From contig JASLXL010000061.1 in NCBI GenBank assembly GCA_030740335.1, positions 1 through 29,483 on the forward strand: 29,483 nt of DNA, in the 5' to 3' direction. Position 1 is the stretch's first letter. The number at the start of each line of letters is the position of its first letter. Shown piece after piece: positions 17,467-24,634 of this stretch. A model generated the notes under the pieces. The model made no database searches, had not been told where the DNA came from, and saw only the letters and a program-made list of their open reading frames with translations. The stretch is from SAR202 cluster bacterium (GTDB taxonomy: Bacteria > Chloroflexota > Dehalococcoidia > SAR202 > CAJWER01). The position numbers were made by a program, and so were the translations under genes.

Positions 17467-18726
17467 CTAGGAGATGATGTCGAAGCGGGTGTAGGGACGC
17501 AGCACCTCTGGGACGGCGATAGTGCCATCGGCCTGTTGATAATACTCCATTATCGCGATCATCGTTCGGGGAATCGCCAGCCCGGAGCCATTCAGTGTGT
17601 GTGGGAATTCGGGTCGAGCACCGACTTCAGGCCGATACCGAACGCTGGACCTGCGGGACTGATAGTCGGTGCAGTTGGAGCAGGAACTGACCTCCAGCCA
17701 CTCCGCGACCCCGGGCGCCCACACGTTCAGATCATAGGTCCTGGTCGAAGCGACTCCCAGATCTCCCGTGCATAGGAGCGAGACCTGGTAGACCAGACCC
17801 AGGCGCGCGCACACATCCTCCGCGTCCGCCACCATCGTCTCAAGTTCATCTTGTGAATTCGCAGCTTCAACGAACTTGAACATCTCCACCTTCTCGAACT
17901 GGTGGACCCGTTTGATGCCCCTGGTGTCCTTGCCGGCCGCAGCCTTCTCGCGGCGAAAGCAAGGGGTGTGGGCTACGTACCGGAACGGCAGCTCACCCGG
18001 GGTAAGTATCTCTCCAGCGTGCAGACCCGTAATGGGAACTTCGGCGGTGGGGATCATCCACAGGTCATCCTCATCATCGTGATACATGGTTTCGCTGAAT
18101 TTCGGTAGCTGCCCGGAGCCGGTGGCTGTCTCCCGGGTCACCATGTCCGGAAGGTACATTTCCCGGTAGCCGTGTTCATCGGCGTGGAGGTCGAGCATCC
18201 AGGAAATGAGAGCCCGCTGGAGCCTGGCCCCCTTGCCCTTTAGCACGTAGAAGCGCGAGCCAGAGAGCTTCACGCCGCGCTGAAAATCGATGATGTCCAG
18301 CCGCTCGCCCAGTTCATAGTGAGACAGCGGTGTAAAGTCGAAAGATGGCTGTTCGCCGACGGTGCGCAAAAGCACGTTTCCCGAGTCATCTGCCCCTAAG
18401 GGCACGTCGTCGTCGGGGATATTGGGTACAGTAAGCATCAGGGTGTCGAGCTCCGCCGCGACGATTCGCGCCTCCTCGTCTAGTCCCTTGATCTTCTCTC
18501 CAACGTCCCGCATCTGCTGTATCAGCTCCGGAGGCTTCTCTTTTGTCCTGCCAATCTCCTTGCTCGCCTCTTTGCGAACCGCCCGGAGGTCGTCAGCTTC
18601 CCTGGCCACGGCACGCCGTCGCGCATCTAGGTCCAGAATGCGGTCAATATCGACCGCGTCGCCGCGCGAATCTACGGCGCGCTTCACTCGGTCGGGTTCA
18701 GCCCGGATCAGCTCAATTGCTAGCAA
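17467..18726 (-). CDS. serS: Seryl-tRNA synthetase
   Basis: This is a 419-residue class II aminoacyl-tRNA synthetase that charges tRNA-Ser with serine in the cytoplasm. The N-terminal ~100 residues form the tRNA-binding coiled coil, rich in K, E and R. TAEVPIT, motif 2 FRREKAAAGKDTRG with HQFEKVEMFKF, and motif 3 LNGSGLAIPRTMIAIMEYYQ are all present, and the length is normal. The start is TTG 18724-18726, fixed by a perfect AGGAGG 5 bases upstream; no ATG or GTG fits better. The arsenic genes follow after 80 bases on the same strand and may be partly transcribed with it. Confidence 0.97.
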   Translation of the reverse strand: MLAIELIRAEPDRVKRAVDSRGDAVDIDRILDLDARRRAVAREADDLRAVRKEASKEIGRTKEKPPELIQQMRDVGEKIKGLDEEARIVAAELDTLMLTVPNIPDDDVPLGADDSGNVLLRTVGEQPSFDFTPLSHYELGERLDIIDFQRGVKLSGSRFYVLKGKGARLQRALISWMLDLHADEHGYREMYLPDMVTRETATGSGQLPKFSETMYHDDEDDLWMIPTAEVPITGLHAGEILTPGELPFRYVAHTPCFRREKAAAGKDTRGIKRVHQFEKVEMFKFVEAANSQDELETMVADAEDVCARLGLVYQVSLLCTGDLGVASTRTYDLNVWAPGVAEWLEVSSCSNCTDYQSRRSSVRYRPEVGARPEFPHTLNGSGLAIPRTMIAIMEYYQQADGTIAVPEVLRPYTRFDIIS

Positions 18727-18762
18727 CGCAACCTCCTAGCAGTCACTTCGGAACATGGATCC

Positions 18763-18768
18763 AGTATA
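18763..18768 (-). promoter_or_regulatory. Candidate -10 element for serS
   Basis: TATACT on the minus strand lies 36 bases before the TTG start, inside a short direct repeat (CGCTATA twice). No convincing -35 partner is visible. Confidence 0.3.
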
Positions 18769-18894
18769 GCGCCATCGGCCACTATATAGCGTAGTAGTCG
18801 ATCGGACAATTCCAATGTGTTTAGTCGCAATGTGCCCAGAGAGCAGCGAAAGTTAGTCGTCAGTTCGTGGTATTCAATGGAGACACGAAGGATC

Positions 18895-19382
18895 ATGGCA
18901 CAGACACCTGACGCCGGACAGATCGTCATCTTGAACGGCAACGGCGTCCCGAAATCAGGCAAGTCGAGCATTGTTGCCGCAATTTAGGAGACCTTCGATG
19001 GCCCATGGATGAACCTGGGTATCCATGCTTTCAAAGAACACGTCATGCCGAAGCGCTACAGTCCTGGAATCGGGCTGCGCCCAGGAGCAGAATTCCAGTC
19101 CCTAGAACCCCTCGTGGCAATCCTATTCACAGCAAAGTACGAGTCCGTCGCCCACAGACGATTGGGCCTGAACGTCATAGTCGTCGGTCACCACCGCGAC
19201 TACTCGGTGCCTCGCGCAATTCTCGCCGATTGTGCACAACGTCTGGACAGGCTGCCGTCCTTTTCGTTGGGGTCCAATGCCCCATTGAGGTCATATGGGA
19301 ACGACGCCACCTCAACGATGGCCCTGCACCGCTAGCATTCCGACGCCTTGCAGAGATGCAAACCGACGAGGCTGAATGTTGA
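18895..19382 (+). pseudogene. Chloramphenicol phosphotransferase-like protein, nonsense and frameshift
   Basis: The reading frame from ATG 18895 gives a P-loop kinase of the CPT-like family: IVILNGNGVPKSGKSSIV (Walker A), then NLGIHAFKEHVMPKRY and GLNVIVVGHH. It has an in-frame TAG at 18985-18987 (one change from CAG, directly before ETFDGPWM). It loses one base near 19256, after which LFVGVQCPIEVIWERR continues in another frame to TGA 19380-19382. With both repaired it would be a ~160-residue protein, close to family length. The family phosphorylates small molecules such as chloramphenicol; the natural substrate here is unknown. Two independent lesions favour a true pseudogene. Confidence 0.75.
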
Positions 19383-19395
19383 CGGGTAGTCAGGT

Positions 19396-19401
19396 TATAA
19401 T
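19396..19401 (+). promoter_or_regulatory. Candidate -10 element for the SDR gene
   Basis: TATAAT lies 37 bases before the ATG at 19439. TTGACG at 19379-19384 is nearby but the spacer is only 11 bases, so the -35 remains unclear. Confidence 0.35.
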
Positions 19402-19438
19402 CGCTGCCAACATCCACTGGACCGGCAGAGGTGATCCG

Positions 19439-20209
19439 ATGAGACTCGATGGAAAGGTCGCCCTGATCACCGGGGCGGCGAAGGGCGTCGAGGGACGTCT
19501 CATGGGATTCGGCGGCGCCGCCGCGCGGCTGTTCTCCCGAGAGGGAGCGATAGTTGTCATCGCGGACATCGACGAGGAGTCTGGCAAATTAACAGCTGAG
19601 CAGATCAACAATGAGGGCGGCGAGGCCGTTTTCTTCCGGCTGGACGTCACGTCCGAGGTCAGTTGGGTAGCCGCGGTGGAGGCTACAATTGCCCGCTATT
19701 CCAAACTAGACGTACTGGTGAACAATGCTGGTACAGTCTCCCGTGCCGATGTCGAGGGTACGACCCTGGAGATGTGGGAAGAGCAGATGGCGGTCCACTC
19801 CACCGCCACGTTCCTGGGAACCAAGGCCGCCATATCGGAGATGCGTAGGGCCGGCGGCGGCTCCATCATCAACGTGTCTTCGATATTCGGGCTCGTGGGC
19901 AGCCCATCATCTACCGCCTACCACGCTGCCAAGGGCGCCAGCCGCATCTTCACAAAGGCCGCGGCGGTGCAGTACGCAAAAGAGGGAATCCGGGTCAATT
20001 CCGTTCACCCCGGCTTCGTGACGACGCCGATGACCGCTCCCTTCTTCTCCGACCCCGAGCTGATCAACCCACGATTGGCCACAGTACCCATGGGACGGCT
20101 CGGCCTGGCGGATGAGATCGCCTACGGCATCCTGTTCCTGGCCTCAGATGAGGCCTCCTTTGTCACCGGCGCGGAACTGGTCATCGACGGTGGATTCACT
20201 GCTCAGTAG
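19439..20209 (+). CDS. Short-chain dehydrogenase/reductase with widened cofactor loop
   Basis: This is a 256-residue NAD(P)-dependent SDR. The cofactor motif begins TGAAKG at residues 11-16 but continues VEGRLMGFGGAAARLF, about seven residues more than the usual TGxxxGIG. NNAG is at 95-98, the catalytic Ser in NVSSIFG (147-148), and Tyr161 and Lys165 in YHAAK. The tetrad Asn region reads MAVHST, with His at the usual Asn position. The C-terminal motif FVTGAELVIDGGFTAQ is normal. ATG 19439 follows GAGGTGAT; an upstream start at 19376 would include the candidate promoter. The substrate is unknown. Confidence 0.88.
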   Translation: MRLDGKVALITGAAKGVEGRLMGFGGAAARLFSREGAIVVIADIDEESGKLTAEQINNEGGEAVFFRLDVTSEVSWVAAVEATIARYSKLDVLVNNAGTVSRADVEGTTLEMWEEQMAVHSTATFLGTKAAISEMRRAGGGSIINVSSIFGLVGSPSSTAYHAAKGASRIFTKAAAVQYAKEGIRVNSVHPGFVTTPMTAPFFSDPELINPRLATVPMGRLGLADEIAYGILFLASDEASFVTGAELVIDGGFTAQ

Positions 20210-20219
20210 AATCGTGTAA

Positions 20220-20234
20220 AGGGGCGAGGCCCCT
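20220..20234 (+). terminator. Hairpin after the SDR gene
   Basis: AGGGGC and GCCCCT form a perfect 6-bp stem with a GAG loop, 11 bases after the SDR stop. No T-tract follows. TATATAAC at 20247-20254 just beyond could belong to a promoter for the amidohydrolase genes. Confidence 0.35.
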
Positions 20235-20286
20235 CTGCTCTCCCCGTATATAACAGCCAGTAGATTGGTTACCGAGGAACCAGCCT

Positions 20287-21372
20287 GTGATCGTCGACTC
20301 CCATGCACATATCTTTCCGCCCCTTGGGGGGCCGTCGGGGTTCGCCTCCAAGCGCGGCCACACCAGGTATCTACAGCACCAGATGGCAGGCCACCACATG
20401 CCTACTCAGCGAACCGCCGACAACACAATCACATCTATGCAGAAGCTAATCGAGGTAGACGGCACTACCCTGAAGGACCTGACGGACGTGGACTTTCACG
20501 GGGGCGGGTTCGGCCGTCTCGCCTGGTCCGTCGATGGCGCCAATTATCACAAGCAGTACCTGCCGCCGACGCTAACGCAGCTCTCGGCGCCACCAGAGCT
20601 GATGGTAGCCCAGATGAACTACATAGGCGTGGACAGGGCCGTACTACAGACCGGACACCTCTACGGTAGGCTCAACAGGTACATATCGAACGCTGTGAAG
20701 CAGTCCCCGGACAGGTTCTGGGGACTGGCGATGATCGACGAGTGGCGCGCCGACCAGCCCGGACAGCTCCGGACGCTGGAGCGAGCCATAGGCGAGCTGG
20801 GGCTCCACGGGCTCTGGTTCCAGACGGGCAACCTGGCGATGCACGAGCGCAACGAGGCTTTCGATGACCCGGTATTCCATCCGTTCTGGGACCATGTGAG
20901 GGAGATGCGTATCCCCGTCTATATGAACGTGACCCCAGCGGCCCCAGGCCCAGACCCCTATCTCGCGGAGCTTGCCGCCTTCGGGCGCTGGCTGGAGCGG
21001 TACGGCGACCTGCCGATGCTGTATCCTCACGGCCTCGCCCTAAGCCGGTTCATGACCGACGGCCGCATTGAGATTCCGGAAGAGGCCTGGGCGCCCCTGG
21101 AGAACTCGAACATTATCGTCGAATTGCTGATTCCCATATTCCAGGGCGCAATCTGGGAGTACCCGTATTCGGAAGCGCAACCCATCTTGCACGAGTACTT
21201 CCAAAGGCTCGGCCCGGACAGGCTGGCCTGGGGCTCGGACATGCCAAACGTCGAGCGGCATTGCACCTACCTGCAGTCCCTCGACTACCTTCGCAACCAC
21301 TGCGACTTCATCTCGGCAGACGACATGGAAAAGATTTGTGGCGGCAACGTGACCCGCCTATTCACCGCATAG
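20287..21372 (+). CDS. Amidohydrolase_2 (PF04909) family protein, long form
   Basis: This is a 361-residue TIM-barrel amidohydrolase-2 protein. The metal-binding HxH is at residues 6-8 (VDSHAHIFPP) and the late Asp is in LAWGSDMPNVE. In the middle, where relatives such as ACMSD-type decarboxylases have a metal His after a strand, it reads IPVYMNVTP, so one ligand may be missing or supplied elsewhere (PHGLALSRF is a candidate). The C-terminal CGGNVTRLF is typical. GTG 20287 follows GAGGA at 8 bases. It lies 8 bases before the Nudix gene. These enzymes hydrolyse or decarboxylate cyclic and aromatic acids; the substrate is unknown. Confidence 0.82.
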   Translation: MIVDSHAHIFPPLGGPSGFASKRGHTRYLQHQMAGHHMPTQRTADNTITSMQKLIEVDGTTLKDLTDVDFHGGGFGRLAWSVDGANYHKQYLPPTLTQLSAPPELMVAQMNYIGVDRAVLQTGHLYGRLNRYISNAVKQSPDRFWGLAMIDEWRADQPGQLRTLERAIGELGLHGLWFQTGNLAMHERNEAFDDPVFHPFWDHVREMRIPVYMNVTPAAPGPDPYLAELAAFGRWLERYGDLPMLYPHGLALSRFMTDGRIEIPEEAWAPLENSNIIVELLIPIFQGAIWEYPYSEAQPILHEYFQRLGPDRLAWGSDMPNVERHCTYLQSLDYLRNHCDFISADDMEKICGGNVTRLFTA

Positions 21373-21380
21373 GAGTATCG

Positions 21381-21860
21381 ATGAAGAGCTCACCGGGATG
21401 GGAGGCATCGTACCTGGGTCAACTCAGGGCCGCCGTGGGGAATCGCATGTTGATCACACCGGGGGCGTCGGCGGTGATTCAGGACGACAATGGGCAGATT
21501 CTCCTGATCCAGCGCAGCGACAATCTGGAGTGGGCCATACCCGGTGGAAGCATGGAACTGGGCTACTCCGTTTACGATACGCTGGTGCGTGAGGTCCGCG
21601 AGGAGACCGGGCTGGAGGTCATCTCGGCAACACTATTCGCGATCTACTCTGAGCCCCGGTTCGTGTTCACCAATGCCTTCGGGGGCGAGCATCAGCCTGT
21701 ACACTTCGCCTTTCGTGTCGACAAGTGGAAAGGCTCCCTGATCACGGATACCGACGAGTCCGCGGACGCCAGATTCTTTCCGCCAAACCATGTCCCGGAG
21801 CGGTACCAGGAGGCCCTGAGTGACCTACGTGACTTTGTAGGTACGGTCATACTGAAGTAA
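21381..21860 (+). CDS. Nudix hydrolase
   Basis: This is a 159-residue Nudix protein that would cleave a nucleoside-diphosphate-linked compound, using Mg2+. The Nudix box runs from Gly56 to Leu78 and ends REVREETGL, intact. The first Glu of the G-x5-E part is Tyr62 (ELGYSVYD), while the catalytic REUxEE core is kept. ATG 21381 follows AGGAG at 6 bases and is 8 bases after the amidohydrolase stop, so this is an operon. The open frame runs further upstream over the previous gene, which I reject. Confidence 0.9.
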   Translation: MKSSPGWEASYLGQLRAAVGNRMLITPGASAVIQDDNGQILLIQRSDNLEWAIPGGSMELGYSVYDTLVREVREETGLEVISATLFAIYSEPRFVFTNAFGGEHQPVHFAFRVDKWKGSLITDTDESADARFFPPNHVPERYQEALSDLRDFVGTVILK

Positions 21861-21903
21861 TGAGCATCTGAATCGTGGTAACAAGTCGGCATAGGCGCGA
21901 GAT

Positions 21904-22746
21904 ATGATCGTAGACTTCCATACTCACATATACCCGCCGGAACTACGCGAGCAGCGCGAGACCTACCTGAGTAGGGACCGCACCTTTGGGAAGCTGTTTT
22001 CCGATCCCAAATCCAAAATGGCCACCGCGGAGGACCTGATCGCCGCGATGGACATGGACAGTGTCGACAAATCGGTAGTCATGGGCATTGGATGGACCGA
22101 CCAGGGTATGGCGCGGGAGGCTAACGACTACCTCATAGACGCCACACACCGCTACCCTGGCCGTCTGACAGGCTTCGCGGGGGTCAATCCGGCGTGGGGC
22201 AGCGAGGCTTCAGCCCAAGAGGCAGAGCGCTGCACCAGAGCGGGGCTTTGGGGCATCGGTGAGTTGCATCCGTCATCCCAGGGCTTCGACCTGGGCAACG
22301 AGTCCGTAATGACGCCCCTCATGGAAGTGGTACGAGAGCGCGGACTGATCGTCACTACTCACTCGTCAGAGCCGGTGGGACACACATACCAGGGCAAGGG
22401 CGACACCCGGCCAGAGATGCTGTGGCGATTCATAACCCAACATCCGGACGTGACACTGGTGTGCGCCCACTGGGGCGGTGGCCTGCCCTTTTACGCGCTG
22501 ATGCCCGAAGTGGCCGAAGCACTAAACAACGTATATTTCGACACCGCAGCCTCGCCGTTCCTCTACGACAAGCGAGTCTTCGAGGTGACAGTCGGGATTG
22601 TGGGTGCCGAGAAGATTCTATTGGGCAGCGACTACCCGTTACTCAGCGCGTCCCGGCTGATCCGGCAGGTCCAGGAATCGGGCCTATCCAACGCAGATAA
22701 AAGCGCCATCACGGGAGGGAATGCGGCCCGGTTACTGGGGATATAA
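21904..22746 (+). CDS. Amidohydrolase_2 (PF04909) family protein, canonical form
   Basis: This 280-residue amidohydrolase has all expected metal-site elements in order: HxH in DFHTHIYPPE, His in LIVTTHSSEP, His in LVCAHWGGGLPF and Asp in LLGSDYPLLS. It ends TGGNAARLLGI as family members do. It is shorter and more canonical than the amidohydrolase two genes upstream. ATG 21904 follows AGGCG at modest spacing, 43 bases after the Nudix gene. It likely shares the operon. The natural reaction (hydrolysis or decarboxylation of a carboxylic acid) is not identifiable. Confidence 0.88.
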   Translation: MIVDFHTHIYPPELREQRETYLSRDRTFGKLFSDPKSKMATAEDLIAAMDMDSVDKSVVMGIGWTDQGMAREANDYLIDATHRYPGRLTGFAGVNPAWGSEASAQEAERCTRAGLWGIGELHPSSQGFDLGNESVMTPLMEVVRERGLIVTTHSSEPVGHTYQGKGDTRPEMLWRFITQHPDVTLVCAHWGGGLPFYALMPEVAEALNNVYFDTAASPFLYDKRVFEVTVGIVGAEKILLGSDYPLLSASRLIRQVQESGLSNADKSAITGGNAARLLGI

Positions 22747-22794
22747 CGCTAGAAAATGGCGCACTCACTCCCGTGCTTCCACCCTCACCTCAAT

Positions 22795-22815
22795 CCTCTC
22801 CCTCGGAGGGAGAGG
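22795..22815. repeat. Palindromic element, copy B
   Basis: This is the same 9-bp stem as copy A (CCTCTCCCT with AGGGAGAGG), here with a CGG loop. The flanks are ACCCTCACCTCAAT on the left and AGGTCCGGG on the right, so it is inverted relative to copy A. It separates the plus-strand amidohydrolase from the minus-strand FIST remnant. Confidence 0.6.
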
Positions 22816-22816
22816 A

Positions 22817-23223
22817 GGTCCGGGATGTTCGGCTATTGACATAGTCTGCCAGACCGCTAGTCTTATCCGGGCAGAATATAGCGAAGGCGCTGGTGTAGCG
22901 GTTGAGGAACGTGGAACCGCCCACAGGGCCAATCTCACCGTTGCAGAAAAATCCCGTCATGGGAATTCCGTGGATTTTGGCATTGAAATGCCGGTATCGT
23001 GGTTTGCTGTGCCATACAATCCCGCGCCGCGACCAAGGCACTGGAACAGCAGCGCACCTGAGTCCTCGCCAACGGGGTTCGTTATCGTGTACCTGGTCAG
23101 CATCGATTCTAGGTCTCCGGCCGATGTCTCGGCGTCTCGCAGATGGAATTGAACGAGTTGCCCTTCTGCCACGGACTCCGATACGGCCATCATGTCGTCC
23201 ATTCCGATAATTTCGTCACTCAC
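22817..23223 (-). pseudogene. FIST C-terminal domain remnant, frameshifted
   Basis: On the minus strand the first frame gives DEIIGMDDMMAVSESVAEGQ, then VQFHLRDAETSAGDL and GALLFQCLGRGAGLYGTANHD. This is the FIST_C sensory domain pattern. One base appears lost near 22992-22995. The pattern then resumes in the next frame as IHGIPMTGFFCNGEIGPVGG and TFLNRYTSAFAIF. The N-terminal FIST domain is missing, with an in-frame TAG just upstream of the GTG at 23221-23223. Its end runs to the palindromic repeat. FIST proteins are putative small-ligand sensors; this copy cannot make an intact one. Confidence 0.7.
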
Positions 23224-23423
23224 AATGAGCCTCTAAGAATTCATGTTATCAGCCCTTTGTACCATAGACATCCATCCAGGCACTGGCGGAAAGCTACAAT
23301 AACGGGGTCAGGCAGAGGGATTCGGTTCCGCCATCAGACGTCCATAACCGGAGAGGGAATGCGCGGAGCAAATAGCATTCAGTTGATATCTCTGGGCCAC
23401 CTTTGTCCCACTGAAGAAGAACC

Positions 23424-24058
23424 TTGCACCCTGTGAGCCACTCCACTCCAGAACCCGGCACGCGCGGTGCCCCAACGTCGCAGTCACAGCGCCTTTTTGT
23501 TGCGGTGGAGCTATCAGGCAAGGCCCGTTCTGCAGTATCCGGTGTCATCACGCGGATTCTGAAGAGTGAGCTCAAGAATCTCCGTGCCGTTCGACCCGAG
23601 AGGGTGCACCTCACCCTCAAGTTCCTCGGCAACGTCCCGTCCGAACAGATCGATGAGTTGGTCGAGGCCCTCAGACCGGTCGCCAGAGCCCATACCCCCT
23701 TTGCCCTGAATCTAAGTGGGGCCGGCGTCTTCCCGAGCCCCAAGAAGGCCAGGGTGCTATGGCTGGGCATTGGTGGGACATGAGGTTGCTTGGCAAGCTG
23801 CATCTGGGCATTGAGGATGCCGTCGCTGCCCTGGGGTTTGCCCGGGACCGAAAGCCCTTCAGCCCACACTTGACGGTAGCCAGGCTGCGCGAGAGCGCGT
23901 CGCGCGCCGACAGATTGCTGGTGGCAGAGACCCTGGAGTCTGTGCCTCACTGTGATGGGGCTGAGATACCAGTGCGATCCATAGTAGTCATGCGAAGTAC
24001 CTTGGCCAGAAGCGGCGCCACCCACCATTGGGTCACGTCTTTGCCACTGGGGCTCTGA
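23424..24058 (+). pseudogene. thpR: RNA 2',3'-cyclic phosphodiesterase (2H family) with one frameshift
   Basis: The first part (to TGA 23781-23783) encodes RLFVAVELSGKARSAV and the first 2H motif HLTLKFLG (from about residue 62). The second part, in another frame, encodes LGKLHLGIEDAVAALGFARD and the second motif HLTVARLR. Together they form a full-length ThpR/LigT-like protein of ~200 residues. The break is at LGIGG, where adding one G to the GGG at about 23775-23777 would restore the frame. With both catalytic motifs intact and only one lesion in a G run, a sequencing or assembly error is quite possible. The start is TTG 23424 or GTG 23433. Confidence 0.75.
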
Positions 24059-24123
24059 ATGTATCTGCTCCAGTCTTCCGCCATGGCTCGGAGAGCCCGA
24101 CCTGGCAATTTTCCCCGCACCAT

Positions 24124-24152
24124 TTCCGAATAAAAGGGGGCGGTGATATACT
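24124..24152 (+). promoter_or_regulatory. Candidate promoter for the zinc-ribbon gene
   Basis: TATACT at 24147-24152 is a good -10 box. TTCCGA at 24124-24129 lies 17 bases upstream but matches a -35 box poorly. The start codon is 46 bases downstream of the -10. Confidence 0.35.
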
Positions 24153-24198
24153 TTGCCCGTTTTTCGGTCTCGTGCGGGTGGATTACGAGGAGGACTAA

Positions 24199-24414
24199 GT
24201 GGAAAGCAACAACACGTGGCCTGGATGCATGAGCTGCTCCGAGGGCAATCTACTCCCTCTTTCCGACTTCGGCGGCCAGGGCGCTCCGATTCACTATAAA
24301 GCCTGGGTATGTAGCAATCCGACCTGCGGCTACAACATCAAGATACGCAACGGCGACGTGTACCTGAACGAACCGATAGCAAGCGGGGCCGACCACGCCC
24401 CCAGGGTGAGATAG
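24199..24414 (+). CDS. Small zinc-ribbon-like protein
   Basis: This is a 71-residue soluble protein with two Cys pairs: CMSC at residues 10-13 and CSNPTC at 38-43. It also contains PLSDFGGQGAPIHYKAWVC and GYNIKIRNGDVY. The C-x2-C...C-x4-C pattern and small size suggest a zinc ribbon. The start is GTG 24199, set by GAGGAGGA just upstream. The strong SD, candidate promoter and orderly motif make it a real gene. I cannot assign a function. It lies ~220 bases before ftsY. Confidence 0.75.
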   Translation: MESNNTWPGCMSCSEGNLLPLSDFGGQGAPIHYKAWVCSNPTCGYNIKIRNGDVYLNEPIASGADHAPRVR

Positions 24415-24471
24415 GGCGCACATCGCCTAAAGAGTGCGTCACTCGGCCCCGCCCAAAAAATGAAGGTGCGC

Positions 24472-24492
24472 CTCTCCGGTACGCCCGGAGAG
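24472..24492. repeat. Perfect 8-bp inverted repeat between the zinc-ribbon gene and ftsY
   Basis: CTCTCCGG and CCGGAGAG form an 8-bp stem around TACGC. No T-tract follows, so it may be a factor-dependent or structured end or leader. The rest of 24415-24634 shows no other gene. Confidence 0.4.
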
Positions 24493-24634
24493 TCCTCGGC
24501 CTCTCTGCGAATCCTCCTCCTGGACCGCAGACAGCACTTTCAGCTTGTGACCCATCCTACCTCCATGCTACTCTCGTATCTAACACGGGTTCGCCAAAGA
24601 ACCCACAGGTCAGGGTTTGGGAGGGGCAGACGCA

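Noticed and set aside
18727..18894. Possible T-box leader upstream of serS
   Set aside because: I could not find the conserved T-box bulge sequence or an antiterminator and terminator pair; only a -10-like box and a short direct repeat are visible.
23294..24028. 244-codon minus-strand open frame over thpR
   Set aside because: The plus strand carries both 2H motifs of ThpR; the antisense product is a low-complexity shadow.
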